Source of the DNA: Streptomyces chilikensis
Lineage (GTDB): Bacteria > Actinomycetota > Actinomycetes > Streptomycetales > Streptomycetaceae
DNA: 50,309 nt
Direction of reading: 5' to 3'
Assembly: GCF_001642695.1 (NCBI RefSeq)
Contig: NZ_LWCC02000005.1
Coordinates: 4,496,065 to 4,546,373, forward strand
Shown: in pieces, positions 7,282 to 16,777 of the stretch
Layout of the letters: each line of letters begins with the position of its first letter
Numbering within the stretch: the first letter of the stretch is position 1
Position numbers and translations under genes: made by a program
The notes under the pieces: model-generated
Database searches by the model: none
Told to the model about the DNA's origin: nothing
What the model saw: only the letters and a program-made list of their open reading frames with translations

Positions 7282-9540
7282 ATGACCGCGACGGTGACGA
7301 CCGACGCCCGCAGCGCCGACGCCTGGCGCGAGTTCGCCGGCAGCGGCTGGCGCGAACGCATCGACGTGCGCGACTTCGTCCAGGCCAACTACACCCCCTA
7401 CGAGGGCGACGCCTCCTTCCTGACCGGACCGACGGACCGCACGCGCGCGGTGTGGGAGAAGGTCGGCGCCCTGTTCCCCGAGGAGCGCCGCAAGGGAATC
7501 CTCGACGTGGACGCCGCCACCCCCTCCACCATCACCTCGCACGCCCCCGGCTGGATCGACCGCGAACTCGAGTTGATCGTCGGGCTCCAGACCGACGCCC
7601 CCCTCAAGCGGGCGATCATGCCCAACGGCGGCCTGCGCATGGTCGAGAACGGCCTGCGCGCCTACGGCCACGAACCCGACCCGCTCGTCACCAAGATCTT
7701 CGGCACCTACCGCAAGACCCACAACGACGGCGTGTTCGACGCCTACACCCCGACGATGCGCACGGCCCGCAGGGTCGGCATCATCACCGGACTCCCGGAC
7801 TCCTACGGCCGCGGCCGGATCATCGGCGACTACCGGCGCGTCGCCCTCTACGGCACCGACCGCCTGATCGAGGCCAAGCAGGCCGAACGCGCCCTGCTGG
7901 ACGCGCGGCCCTCCACCGCGGACGTCATCCGCGACCGCGAGGAACTCGCCGAGCAGACCAAGGCGTTGAGGGAACTCGCCGAGATGGCCGCGACCTACGG
8001 ATGCGACGTCTCCCGGCCTGCCGCCACCGCCCGGGAAGCCGTGCAATGGCTGTACCTGGGCTACCTGGCCGCGGTGAAGGAGCAGAACGGCGCCGCCATG
8101 TCGCTCGGCCGGACGTCCACCTTCCTGGACGTCTACCTCCAGCGCGACCTCGACGAGGGAGTGATCGACGAGTCCCGCGCCCAGGAACTGATCGACGACT
8201 TCGTGATCAAGCTGCGCATCGTCCGCTTCCTGCGCACCCCCGAGTACGACGCCCTCTTCTCCGGCGACCCGACCTGGGTGACGGAGTCCATCGGCGGCAT
8301 CGGCCTGGACGGCCGCCCCCTGGTCACCCGCACCTCGTTCCGCTTCCTGCGGACCCTCTACAACCTCGGGCCCGCTCCCGAGCCGAACCTGACCGTCCTC
8401 TGGTCGCCCCGGCTGCCGTACGGCTTCAAGCGGTACTGCGCCCAGGTCTCCGTCGACACCAGCGCCGTCCAGTACGAGTCCGACGATCTGCTCCGTCCCC
8501 GCAGCGGGGACGACACCGCCATCGCCTGCTGCGTCTCCGCCATGGCGGTGGGCCGGCAGATGCAGTTCTTCGGCGCACGCGTCAACCTCGCCAAGGCACT
8601 GCTGTACGCGATCAACGGCGGCCGGGACGAGGTGACCGGCGAGCAGGTCGGCCCTGTGACGCCCCCGCTGACGGGCGAGTACCTGGAGTACGAGGAGCTG
8701 TCGGCGGCCTACGACCGCGTCCTGGACTGGCTGGCCGGGACGTACGTCGACGCCCTCAACGTCATCCATTACATGCACGACAAGTACGCCTACGAGCGTC
8801 TGGAGATGGCTCTGCACGACCACCCCGTGCACCGGTTCATGGCCTGCGGCATCGCCGGCCTCTCGGTCGCCGCCGACAGCCTCTCCGCCGTCAGGCACGC
8901 GCGGGTGAAGGTGCTGCGCGACGCGACGGGGCTCGCCGTCGACTTCCGCACCGAGGGGGAGTTCCCCGCGTACGGCAACAACGACGACCGCGCCGACGCC
9001 ATCGCCGCCGCCCTGGTGGAGTCCTTCATGGCCAAGGTGCGCAGGCACCCCACCTACCGCGACGCCGAGCACACCCAGTCCGTCCTGACCATCACCTCCA
9101 ACGTGGTCTACGGCAAGCACACCGGCAACACCCCCGACGGCCGCCGCGCCGGCGAGCCGTTCGCGCCGGGCGCCAACCCCATGAACGGACGCGACCGGCA
9201 CGGCGTCGTCGCCTCGGCCCTCTCGGTGGCGAAACTGCCCTACGAGCACGCCCGGGACGGCATCTCGCTGACCACCACCATCACCCCCGAGGGCCTCGGC
9301 CACGCACCGCACGAACGCGCCGGGCACCTGGTCGGCATCCTCGACGGCTACATGGCGGCCGGCGGATTCCACATGAACGTCAACGTCCTGGACCGGGCGA
9401 CCCTGGAGGACGCCATGGAGCACCCGGAGAAGTACCCGGAGCTGACCATCCGGGTCTCGGGCTACGCCGTGAACTTCGTCCGGCTCACCCGTGAGCAGCA
9501 GCTCGACGTGATCAGCCGCACCTTCCACGGTGCGCTGTGA
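7282..9540 (+). CDS. pflB: Pyruvate formate-lyase (glycyl radical enzyme)
   Basis: This 752-residue protein converts pyruvate and CoA to acetyl-CoA and formate by a glycyl-radical mechanism. It has the complete PFL active site: the adjacent catalytic cysteines Cys416-Cys417 in [11 protein letters not shown], and the radical glycine Gly727 in [13 protein letters not shown] close to the C-terminus. Length is close to the E. coli enzyme (760). The IACC pair distinguishes true PFL from glycerol or diol dehydratase relatives. ATG 7282 follows a GAGAGGAC ribosome site. The stop overlaps the GTG start of the activase gene by four bases (GTGA), so the two are translationally coupled. The enzyme is destroyed by oxygen, so expression only makes sense in anoxic or near-anoxic cells; no formate channel or formate dehydrogenase is visible in the window. 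Confidence 0.96.
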   Translation: MTATVTTDARSADAWREFAGSGWRERIDVRDFVQANYTPYEGDASFLTGPTDRTRAVWEKVGALFPEERRKGILDVDAATPSTITSHAPGWIDRELELIVGLQTDAPLKRAIMPNGGLRMVENGLRAYGHEPDPLVTKIFGTYRKTHNDGVFDAYTPTMRTARRVGIITGLPDSYGRGRIIGDYRRVALYGTDRLIEAKQAERALLDARPSTADVIRDREELAEQTKALRELAEMAATYGCDVSRPAATAREAVQWLYLGYLAAVKEQNGAAMSLGRTSTFLDVYLQRDLDEGVIDESRAQELIDDFVIKLRIVRFLRTPEYDALFSGDPTWVTESIGGIGLDGRPLVTRTSFRFLRTLYNLGPAPEPNLTVLWSPRLPYGFKRYCAQVSVDTSAVQYESDDLLRPRSGDDTAIACCVSAMAVGRQMQFFGARVNLAKALLYAINGGRDEVTGEQVGPVTPPLTGEYLEYEELSAAYDRVLDWLAGTYVDALNVIHYMHDKYAYERLEMALHDHPVHRFMACGIAGLSVAADSLSAVRHARVKVLRDATGLAVDFRTEGEFPAYGNNDDRADAIAAALVESFMAKVRRHPTYRDAEHTQSVLTITSNVVYGKHTGNTPDGRRAGEPFAPGANPMNGRDRHGVVASALSVAKLPYEHARDGISLTTTITPEGLGHAPHERAGHLVGILDGYMAAGGFHMNVNVLDRATLEDAMEHPEKYPELTIRVSGYAVNFVRLTREQQLDVISRTFHGAL

Positions 9541-10286
9541 CCGCCGGGCCGACGGGGCCGGTCACCGGCCGGGTCCACTCCTGGGACCTGTCCACCGGCG
9601 TGGACGGTCCCGGGACCCGGTTCGTCCTGTTCACCAGCGGCTGCCCGCTGCGCTGCCTGTACTGCGCCAATCCCGACACCTGGCGGATGCGGGACGGACA
9701 GGAGCGCACCGTCGACGAGGTGATGGAGGAGATCGGCAGGTACCGGCCCTTCCTCACCACGGCAGGCGGCGGGGTCACCCTCACCGGCGGCGAGCCGCTG
9801 CTCCAGCCCGGGTTCACCGGTGCGGTGCTGCGCCGCTGCAAGGAGGCCGGACTGCACACCGCGCTGGACACCTCCGGCCTCCTCGGCGCACGCGCCACGG
9901 ACGAGGTCCTCGCCGACACCGATCTGGTCCTGCTGGACGTCAAGTCCTTCGACGTGGGCGCCTACCGCCGGCTGACCGGCGGCTCCCTCGCGCCCACCCT
10001 CTCCTTCGCCACCCGCCTGAACCGGCTCGGAGTGCGGACGTGGATCCGGTACGTCCTGGTGCCCGGCTGGACCGACGACCCGGACGCCGTGGACGGCCTG
10101 GCCGAGTTCGTCTCCGGCCTCGACACGGTGGACCGCGTCGACGTCCTGCCCTTCCACAAGCTCGGCGCGGCCAAGTACGAGGCGCTGGGCGTCCCGTTCG
10201 CCCTGAAGGACACCCCGCCCCCGGACCCCGCCCTCACCGAGCGGGTCCGCGGACGCTTCCGCGCGCACGGGACGCCGGCCTACTGA
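9537..10286 (+). CDS. pflA: Pyruvate formate-lyase activating enzyme (radical SAM)
   Basis: This 249-residue protein installs the glycyl radical on PFL using S-adenosylmethionine and a [4Fe-4S] cluster. The cluster cysteines are Cys36, Cys40 and Cys43 in [26 protein letters not shown] provides the SAM-contacting GGE motif, and the VLLDVKSFD and [15 protein letters not shown] segments are typical of PFL activases. There is no ferredoxin-like insertion, so it is the short PflA type. The GTG start at 9537 overlaps the pflB stop. The gene ends 1 nt before the GCGCCC repeat and hairpin. Confidence 0.96.
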   Translation: MTAGPTGPVTGRVHSWDLSTGVDGPGTRFVLFTSGCPLRCLYCANPDTWRMRDGQERTVDEVMEEIGRYRPFLTTAGGGVTLTGGEPLLQPGFTGAVLRRCKEAGLHTALDTSGLLGARATDEVLADTDLVLLDVKSFDVGAYRRLTGGSLAPTLSFATRLNRLGVRTWIRYVLVPGWTDDPDAVDGLAEFVSGLDTVDRVDVLPFHKLGAAKYEALGVPFALKDTPPPDPALTERVRGRFRAHGTPAY

Positions 10287-10338
<52 letters not shown>

Positions 10339-10339
10339 T

Positions 10340-11698
10340 TCAGGAGACGCGGTCGAGGGTGTACCGCCGCTGGAACCCCAGGGCGGCGGCCATCAGCGCG
10401 GCCGGCACGACGGTGAAGCCGAGGAGCAGCGCGGTCAGCGCCGAGCCGGGCTGGTCGACGCTCTCACCGGCGGTGCTGGAGACGAAACCGCCCAGCGCCA
10501 GGACGGCCGAGTACAGGTACGGGCCGACGGCGGTGCCGGTCGCCTCGGCCGCGGTCCACACCCCGGTGTACGCACCCGCCTTCGCGGTTCCCGACGCCTC
10601 CGCCGCCGCGACGACGTCGGGCACCATCGAGAAAGCGAACAGCTGCAGGCCGGCGAACGCGACGCCCATCACCGCCACGACCACGGCGGTGACGGCCACG
10701 CCGAACGCCCCGCCGGACACGGCGCCGGGCAGGAGGGCCAAGGAACCCGCCGCGAAGGCCGCCTGGGACAGCAGCAGCCCGCGCTGCTTGCCGATCCGCC
10801 GGGACCAGGCCGTCCACAGCGGGCCGGCGAAGAGCGCCGGGGCGAGGAACAGCCCCATGAGGAGCGCGGTGAGCCCGGTGTCCCCGAGGGCGTACTCCGT
10901 GAAGTAGGGCAGCGCGGCGAGGAACAGGTGCGTGGTCGTTCCGGTGAACAGGTAGGACAGCGCCAGCGCGCGGTAGTTCCGGTCCCGCCAGGCCAGCCGC
11001 ATGCCGGACAGGGTGGAGTGGCCGCCCGTCCCGGCGGGCGCGCGGACCCCGCACCCGTCGGCGAGCCGGCGCACCCCGGACAGCGCGACGACCGAGGTGA
11101 CGACCATGACCGCCGCGAGCAGGAGCGCCATCCGGGTGTAGTCGCCCCGGCCTCCCGCGGCGGTCAGGGCGGGCGCGGCGACGCCGGCGCCCAGCAGCCC
11201 CACGGTCAGGCAGAGCATGCGGAACATGAAGATCCGTGTGCGCTCGTGGTAGCCGACCAGGAGGTCGGAGGCCGTGGTGAGGTACGGCACCTGGAAACCG
11301 GCGAAGAGCAGGTTGCCCACCACGAACCAGCAGCCCACCCAGGCGGCCGCGGCCCCGCCGGTGAGGGCGGACGGCACGCCGAACATCGCCACCATGGCGG
11401 CCCCGAGCAGCACGCCGGTGCGCATCATCCGGCGGCGGTGGCCGAACCGGACCGCCTCCCGGTCCGAGCGCGAACCGAGGAACGGATGGACGACGACGTC
11501 CACGACCTTGGGCAGCAGCAGGGTCAGGCCGGCCAGGAAGGCCGGCACGCCCAGGACGTCGGTGAGGAAGTAGAGCAGCAGCAGCCCGGGCACGGTGACC
11601 CAGACGCCCATGCCCAGGGAGCCGCTGGCGTAGGCCGCCAGCGGACCCCGGCCCGCCCGCGTCCCGGCCGTGGCGGCCGGCGCGGCCGGGGCGCTCAC
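10340..11698 (-). CDS. MFS transporter of the GPH/MelB-like (MFS_2) type
   Basis: This 452-residue membrane protein has about 12 hydrophobic segments. The N-terminal signature LLLYFLTDVLGVPAFLAGLTLLLPKVVDVVVHPFLGSRSD with the following basic loop FGHRRRMM is characteristic of the glycoside-pentoside-hexuronide:cation symporter branch of MFS. GTG 11698 overlaps the stop of the SDR gene (GTGA), making it the last gene of an operon with the SDR and the monooxygenase. Its substrate may be the compound those enzymes transform; this is inference. Confidence 0.85.
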   Translation of the reverse strand: MSAPAAPAATAGTRAGRGPLAAYASGSLGMGVWVTVPGLLLLYFLTDVLGVPAFLAGLTLLLPKVVDVVVHPFLGSRSDREAVRFGHRRRMMRTGVLLGAAMVAMFGVPSALTGGAAAAWVGCWFVVGNLLFAGFQVPYLTTASDLLVGYHERTRIFMFRMLCLTVGLLGAGVAAPALTAAGGRGDYTRMALLLAAVMVVTSVVALSGVRRLADGCGVRAPAGTGGHSTLSGMRLAWRDRNYRALALSYLFTGTTTHLFLAALPYFTEYALGDTGLTALLMGLFLAPALFAGPLWTAWSRRIGKQRGLLLSQAAFAAGSLALLPGAVSGGAFGVAVTAVVVAVMGVAFAGLQLFAFSMVPDVVAAAEASGTAKAGAYTGVWTAAEATGTAVGPYLYSAVLALGGFVSSTAGESVDQPGSALTALLLGFTVVPAALMAAALGFQRRYTLDRVS

Positions 11699-12540
11699 GA
11701 GCCGCTCCCGTGCCGCTCGACCACGCCGGCCGCGAGCGCGGCCCCGTCGAAGGCGCCGGCCCTGACCCGGGCGGTGAAGGTGCGCGCCACGATCCGGTCG
11801 GTGACGGAGGGCAGGTGGCGGGCCAGGAAGAACTCCACCGCGCCCTTGCGGGTGGTGGTCACGTCCCGTCGCGGGCGCCTGGCCAGCGCGGCCAGTTCGA
11901 CGGCGTCGACCACGCCCTCGAGCGGCTCGTACACGCTCATGCCCTCCAGTGACAGCCCGGCCTCCTTCGTGGAGTCGTGGATGGGACTGCGCACCGCGGA
12001 CGGGTACACGCAGGTGACCGAGACGTGGGTGCCGAGTTCCAGGCGCAGCGCGTCGGCGTAGGCGGCCACGGCCCGCTTGGAGGCCCCGTACGCCGCGGCG
12101 AGCGGCAGCTGCAGAACCGCCATCCTGGAGGTCACCATCACCACCCGGCCGCGCGCGGCCACCAGGGAGTCGACGCAGGCGGCCGTCACCCGCCAGGTGC
12201 CGAGGAGGTTGATCTCCAGCTGGCGCCGGACCTCGCTCCCGGGGGGAAGCTCGGCGGGCGCGGGGCCACCGACCCCGGCGTTGTTCACCAGGACGTCGAG
12301 CCCGCCCAGGCGGGAGAGGGCGTCCGCGGCGGCGGACCGCACGCCGTCGTCGTCGGTGACGTCGCAGCGGATCACGTCGAACGGCTCGTCGCCGGAGGGC
12401 CGCACGTCGAGGCCGACCACGTGCGCCCCGGCCCGCGTCAGCCGCTCGCCGAGGGCGCGTCCGATGGTGCCCGAGGCGCCGGTGACGAGGAAGCGCCGCC
12501 CGCGGGGGTCGTGGCGCCGGTCGAGGAAGGGGACGGTCAT
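11695..12540 (-). CDS. SDR family NAD(P)-dependent oxidoreductase
   Basis: This 281-residue short-chain dehydrogenase has the cofactor motif TGASGTIG (20-27), NNAG (86-89) and the catalytic Ser138, Tyr151 and Lys155 (YGASK). The C-terminal extension ARRPRRDVTTTRKGAVEFFLARHLPSVTDRIVAR resembles the tail of SDRs found beside flavin monooxygenases. Start ATG 12540 overlaps the monooxygenase stop by ATGA, and its stop overlaps the transporter start. It probably interconverts an alcohol and the ketone or aldehyde used or made by the monooxygenase. Confidence 0.9.
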   Translation of the reverse strand: MTVPFLDRRHDPRGRRFLVTGASGTIGRALGERLTRAGAHVVGLDVRPSGDEPFDVIRCDVTDDDGVRSAAADALSRLGGLDVLVNNAGVGGPAPAELPPGSEVRRQLEINLLGTWRVTAACVDSLVAARGRVVMVTSRMAVLQLPLAAAYGASKRAVAAYADALRLELGTHVSVTCVYPSAVRSPIHDSTKEAGLSLEGMSVYEPLEGVVDAVELAALARRPRRDVTTTRKGAVEFFLARHLPSVTDRIVARTFTARVRAGAFDGAALAAGVVERHGSGS

Positions 12541-13886
12541 GCGCGGGCCTCCGTCGCGGGGGTGTGGACGGCGGCGCCGCGGGCCGCCCGGCGGACACCC
12601 GCCCGGATCTCCCGGGGCAGGGCGGCGACGTACCGGTCGAAGTCGACGCGCATCATCGGCCGTTTGTCCCCCCACCGCCGCACGGCCGCGGCGTGGGCGC
12701 GGCGGACCGCCGCCCGCTGCTCGGCCGGTGACGGCAGGGCGTAACGGCCGCCGAGGTGGGCGGCGAGGAGCTTGGCCTGCGCCTCCACGACCGGCAGCGC
12801 GGCGCCGGTGGACTGCATGAGCCCCACGAAGGCCAGCGTCGGGTCCTCGAGGTGGAAGACGCGCCGGTACAGCGGCATCGCCTCGGGATCGTCGCCGGTC
12901 CATTCGCGGTCCAGGAACGGGATGCTCACCCGGTAGCCGGTGGCCCACACGATCACGTCGACGTCCTCGGCGGTCCCGTCGGTGAACACCACCCGGCCGC
13001 CGTCGAGCCGCTCGACTCCGGGACGGGCGACGACCTCCCCGTGGGTGAGGCGGTGCAGGATCGTGTCGCTGACGGTGGGGTGGTTCTGGAAGAGGCCGCC
13101 GGCCGGTCGGGGCAGCCCGTACTTCTCGGGGGCGCCCACCGCCAGCCGCAGCACGGACTGCGCGACCGTCTGGCGGATGCGCCACGGCAGCACCGCGAGC
13201 GCCTTGCCGGTCAGGTCGGAGGGGCGGCCGAAGAGGTACTTGGGGACGATGTGCGTGCCGTGACGGGCCGACAGCAGCACCGGTCCGGCGCTGACGTACG
13301 AGGCGTCGACGGCGATGTCCATGGCGGAGTTGCCCATCCCCACGACGAGTACCCGCCTGCCGGCGAACGGGCCGGGGTCGCGGTAGTCGTGGGCGTGCGT
13401 CTGCAGGCCGTCGAAGCGGCCCGGGTAGGCCGGGGAGGGCCATCGGGGGTCCCAGTTGTGGCCGTTGGCCACCACCACGGCGTCGTACTCCTCCGTCACG
13501 GTGGCGTCGCCGGACCGCGCCTCGACCGTCCAGGCCGGGCCCGGGCGGCGTACGGCGGTGACGGTGGAGCCGAACCGGATGCGCCCGGTGACGCCGAAGG
13601 CGTCGGAGTACCGCGCGAGGTAGCCGGCGACCCGGGCGGCCGACGGGTAGTCCGGCCACCGGGCCGGCATGGGGAAGTCGGCGAACTCGGTGCGGCCCTT
13701 GCTGGTGTTGAGGTGCAGGCTGTCGTACGCCGGGGACAGCCCGCCGGCGTTGTCCCGGGCCCACAGGCCCCCGGGGCGGTCGCCCCGCTCCAGGACGGTG
13801 ACCTCCAGGCCCTCGTCCAGCAGCGCCTTGGCGGAGGCCAGTCCCGCCGCCCCCGCACCGATCACCGCCACCCTCGTCGAGCCCAT
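12537..13886 (-). CDS. Flavin-containing monooxygenase (class B)
   Basis: This 449-residue FAD/NADPH enzyme has GAGAAG (10-15) for FAD, GMGNSA (183-188) for NADPH and between them the FMO fingerprint F158-x-G-xxx-H164-xxx-Y168. The final Tyr rather than Trp favours an FMO over a Baeyer-Villiger monooxygenase, although both reactions occur in such proteins. ATG 13886 follows AGGAGG at good spacing. It is the first gene of the three-gene operon whose promoter overlaps the TCATTCAATCGAATGA operator. Confidence 0.9.
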   Translation of the reverse strand: MGSTRVAVIGAGAAGLASAKALLDEGLEVTVLERGDRPGGLWARDNAGGLSPAYDSLHLNTSKGRTEFADFPMPARWPDYPSAARVAGYLARYSDAFGVTGRIRFGSTVTAVRRPGPAWTVEARSGDATVTEEYDAVVVANGHNWDPRWPSPAYPGRFDGLQTHAHDYRDPGPFAGRRVLVVGMGNSAMDIAVDASYVSAGPVLLSARHGTHIVPKYLFGRPSDLTGKALAVLPWRIRQTVAQSVLRLAVGAPEKYGLPRPAGGLFQNHPTVSDTILHRLTHGEVVARPGVERLDGGRVVFTDGTAEDVDVIVWATGYRVSIPFLDREWTGDDPEAMPLYRRVFHLEDPTLAFVGLMQSTGAALPVVEAQAKLLAAHLGGRYALPSPAEQRAAVRRAHAAAVRRWGDKRPMMRVDFDRYVAALPREIRAGVRRAARGAAVHTPATEARA

Positions 13887-13911
13887 GCCCGGTCCTCCTC
13901 ACTAGGGGCGG

Positions 13912-13927
13912 TCATTCAATCGAATGA
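13912..13927. promoter_or_regulatory. Palindromic TetR operator between the FMO operon and tetR
   Basis: TCATTC-AATC-GAATGA is a perfect 6-bp-arm inverted repeat in the divergent intergenic region. On the minus strand it covers the putative -10 element (TTGAAT, 13914-13919) that lies 17 nt from a possible -35 TTGTCG (13937-13942). The AT-rich palindrome stands out from its surroundings, and repressor binding there would block the FMO operon. Confidence 0.65.
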
Positions 13928-13979
13928 TGGAGAGCGCGACAAGCCCCTCCGACCTCCTCCTTCCGGCCCCGGCACCTGA

Positions 13980-14009
13980 TTGGAGCCGGTCGGCCGCCTC
14001 GGGTAGCCT
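13980..14009 (+). promoter_or_regulatory. Promoter for a leaderless tetR transcript
   Basis: TTGGAG (13980-13985), an 18-nt spacer and TAGCCT (14004-14009) precede ATG 14017 by only 7 nt and there is no ribosome site, so transcription probably starts at or next to the start codon. Confidence 0.45.
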
Positions 14010-14016
14010 CGGCCGC

Positions 14017-14679
14017 ATGAGCGCCCAGCCGGACGACGGTTCCAGCCGCGAACGCATCCTGGCGGCGGCCACCCGGCTGTTCGCCGAGCGCGGTTACGAC
14101 GCCACCAGCACCCGTGCCATCGGGGAGGCCGTCGGGCTCAACATCGCGACGGTCGCCTACCACGTGGGCGGGAAGGCGGAGCTCTACCGCGCGGTGATGC
14201 GCCGGGCGCACCTGGCCCAGCGGGAGGTGGTCGTCGCCGCCCTGCGGGAACTGCGCGCGTGCGGCCCCTCGGCGGCGGAGACCCGGGCCGCGCTGCTCGG
14301 CTTCGTCGACGCCTACCTGACCTTCTGCATGAACCACCCCGAGGTCCCCGCGCTGTGGATGCGCCGGTGGCTGTCGGAGGGGGCCGACCTGACCGAGATC
14401 GAGGCGGAGTTCGCCGGCCCGCTGATCAGCGAGGTCGCCGTCTCGGTGCGCGAGGTGCTGGACCGGGCCGGCCTCGGCCCGGGCGTCGACGTCGAGATGC
14501 TGGTCTTCACGATCGTGTGGACCGCGCACTCCTTCGGCCAGGCGGGCGTCATCGACCCGACGGGGCGCCGGCTCGGTCCGCGTGACCTGGCCGTGCTCGA
14601 CCGGTTCCGCCGGCACCTGCACGACCTCGTGACCAGCGTGACGGGCCGCGGCCCGGGCGGTGGCGAACAGGAGCGGTGA
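14017..14679 (+). CDS. TetR family transcriptional regulator
   Basis: This 220-residue protein has an N-terminal TetR DNA-binding domain: helix ERILAAATRLFAERGYDATSTRAI followed by the recognition part GEAVGLNIATVAYHVGGKAELYRAVM. The remainder is helical and fits a ligand-binding domain. It is divergent from the FMO-SDR-MFS operon with the palindrome 13912-13927 between them, the usual arrangement of a local repressor released by the pathway substrate. ATG 14017 is chosen although the frame is open to 13924, because the upstream residues lack family similarity and the promoter lies there. Confidence 0.92.
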   Translation: MSAQPDDGSSRERILAAATRLFAERGYDATSTRAIGEAVGLNIATVAYHVGGKAELYRAVMRRAHLAQREVVVAALRELRACGPSAAETRAALLGFVDAYLTFCMNHPEVPALWMRRWLSEGADLTEIEAEFAGPLISEVAVSVREVLDRAGLGPGVDVEMLVFTIVWTAHSFGQAGVIDPTGRRLGPRDLAVLDRFRRHLHDLVTSVTGRGPGGGEQER

Positions 14680-14772
14680 GGGGCGCCGGCGGGCGGGCCG
14701 GACCGTCCCGGAAGCCGTCCGGGAGCACGGGGCGGCTTCCCCGGGCGCCCGCCGGGCCGTCACGGTCCCGCC

Positions 14773-16605
14773 TCACCGCCCGCCGGTCCTGGCCCGGGCC
14801 CGGGCGAGGTTCACTCCGCTGGCAATGACCCCGATGTGGCTGAACGCCTGCGGGAAGTTGCCCATGAACTCCCCCGTGGACGGATGGATCTGCTCCGGGA
14901 GGAGTCCCGTCGAACCGGCCCGCGCGCACAGCGACGCGTACAGTTCCTCCGCCTCGTCGAGCCGGCCCTGGCCGGCCAGGTTGTCGACCAGCCAGAAGCT
15001 GCACAGCAGGAACGCCCCTTCCTCGCCGGGGAGTCCGTCGGGGGACTCGTCGTGCAGGTAGCGGTGGAGCAGCCCGTCGCCCGCCGACAGGCGGTCGGCC
15101 ACGGCGGCCGTCGTCGCCACCATCCGTGGGTGGTCGACCGGGACGACGCCGCGGAGCGGCAGGGCGAGCAGGCAGGCGTCGAGGGCACCCCCTCCGGAGA
15201 GCCGCACGCTCAGGGTCCGCGCGTCCTCGTCCCAGGACCCGTTCAGGATCAGGTCGCGCAGTTCACCGGCGCAGGCGCGCCACCGGTCGACGCGTCCGGG
15301 CAGCCCGTGCCGCTCGGCGATCCGCACCGCCCGGTCCAGCGCCACGTGGCACAGCCCCGCCGAGTAGGTGAAGGCGCCGCCCTCGTTCCGCACCTCCCAG
15401 ATGCCCTGGTCCGGCCGGCGCCAGGCGGTGGCCGCCCGGTCCGCGAGACCGGCCAGGCGGGACCACAGGGCGGGCTGGATCTCGCCCCCCGCCAGCAGCC
15501 ACTGGTCGGCGCAGTCCAGGATCTCGCCGTAGACGTCGTGCTGGCGCTGGCCGGTCGCGCCGTTGCCCCAGCGCACGGGCGCCGAGCCCTGGTAGCCCTC
15601 CAGCCCGGGGTCCACCACCTCGTCCGGCACCGGGGAACCGTCGGGGGTGTACATGATGCGGGGCCGTCCGCTCTGCTCGAACGCGTCGAGGACCCAGCCG
15701 AGGAACGCGTCCGCCTCGCCCGGGAAGCCGATGCGCCGCAGCGCGAACACCGCGAAGGCCGCGTCCCGGATCCAGGTGTAGCGGTAGTCCCAGTTCCGGA
15801 TGCCGCCGATGGGAGCGGGCAGGGAGGAGGAGGGCGCGGCGACGAGCGAACCGTCGGCCCAGTCGTCGCACATCTTCAGGGTGATCGCGGCCCGCCTGAC
15901 CAAGGACTCCTCAGGGCCGTCGTAGGTGCACCGGGCCATCCAGCGACGCCACGCCTCACCCGTCGCGGAGAGCACGGCGTCGGCGTCGAAGCGGTGGTGG
16001 CGGTGGAAGCGCCCCCAGGACAGGACCAGGTCGAGGCGGTCGCCCTGCCGCAGGTCGTAGCTGTTGCGGAGGCCATCGAGGGGGCGGTCGCCGCGCAGGT
16101 GGAGCCGCAGCCCGGGCTGCCGGTGCGGCCGCACCTCGACCCCGCCGAACAGGGAACGCGCCTGCGCACCGCCCCTGGGCTCCAGGTCCGCCCGCAGCCG
16201 CACCCGGCCGGACAGCACCCGCGCCGAGCGCACGAGCTCGGCGCGCCCGGCGGGAGCGTCGTCGGTGAGGTCGGCGCCCGGGCGCAGCGTGAGGGCGTCG
16301 GTGAGGCGGACGACCCCGTCGGGGGTCCGCAGGTCGGTGACGAGCACCCCCGTGTCGGACGCGTACCACTGCCGGGCCTCGGTCAGACCGTCGGGCGCGA
16401 CGGTGAAGTGCCCCCCGCGGCCGCGGTCCAGGATCCCGCAGAACAACGGCTCCGAGTCGAACCGGGGCAGGCACATCCAGGGGATGGAGCCGTCGAGCCC
16501 CACCAGCGCCGCGGTCGTGCCGTCGCCGATGAGCCCGAGGTCCTCCAGCGGCAGGTACCCGTTCCGCCTGCGGACCGGCCGGAACGGTGGATCGGGGTCG
16601 TACAT
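14773..16605 (-). CDS. Glycoside hydrolase family 15 protein (glucoamylase/trehalase-like)
   Basis: This 610-residue cytoplasmic-looking protein (no signal peptide) has the N-terminal trehalase-like domain of GH15 proteins (GYLPLEDLGLIGDGTTAALVGLDGSIPWMCLPRFDS) and the catalytic (alpha/alpha)6 domain with GIRNWDYRYTWIRDAAF, GNGATGQRQHDVYGEILDCADQW (catalytic acid region) and EEGAFLLCSFWLVDNLA. In actinobacteria this architecture includes trehalases as well as glucoamylase-like enzymes, so the substrate is an alpha-glucoside, possibly trehalose. It is convergent with tetR; the gene ends share a 9-bp inverted repeat (14673-14681 and 14771-14779). It is monocistronic. Confidence 0.93.
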   Translation of the reverse strand: MYDPDPPFRPVRRRNGYLPLEDLGLIGDGTTAALVGLDGSIPWMCLPRFDSEPLFCGILDRGRGGHFTVAPDGLTEARQWYASDTGVLVTDLRTPDGVVRLTDALTLRPGADLTDDAPAGRAELVRSARVLSGRVRLRADLEPRGGAQARSLFGGVEVRPHRQPGLRLHLRGDRPLDGLRNSYDLRQGDRLDLVLSWGRFHRHHRFDADAVLSATGEAWRRWMARCTYDGPEESLVRRAAITLKMCDDWADGSLVAAPSSSLPAPIGGIRNWDYRYTWIRDAAFAVFALRRIGFPGEADAFLGWVLDAFEQSGRPRIMYTPDGSPVPDEVVDPGLEGYQGSAPVRWGNGATGQRQHDVYGEILDCADQWLLAGGEIQPALWSRLAGLADRAATAWRRPDQGIWEVRNEGGAFTYSAGLCHVALDRAVRIAERHGLPGRVDRWRACAGELRDLILNGSWDEDARTLSVRLSGGGALDACLLALPLRGVVPVDHPRMVATTAAVADRLSAGDGLLHRYLHDESPDGLPGEEGAFLLCSFWLVDNLAGQGRLDEAEELYASLCARAGSTGLLPEQIHPSTGEFMGNFPQAFSHIGVIASGVNLARARARTGGR

Positions 16606-16777
16606 GGAGGCGCGCTCCCCCCGGGACGTGGATGTGACGGTCGGCCCTCGTCCACACGGTGGCAGAGGGGCGCGGAGGGCGCGAGGCGGTCACGGGGGAG
16701 ACTGCTGCGGGCGGGTGAAGCCGTCGCGGACCGCCCCGGTCCGCCGGTCCCGTGCCGGACGGGGCGCGGGAGACCGC

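Noticed and set aside
12537-13886. Baeyer-Villiger monooxygenase
   Set aside because: The fingerprint ends in Tyr168 instead of Trp; FMO is the better call, though activity cannot be decided from sequence.
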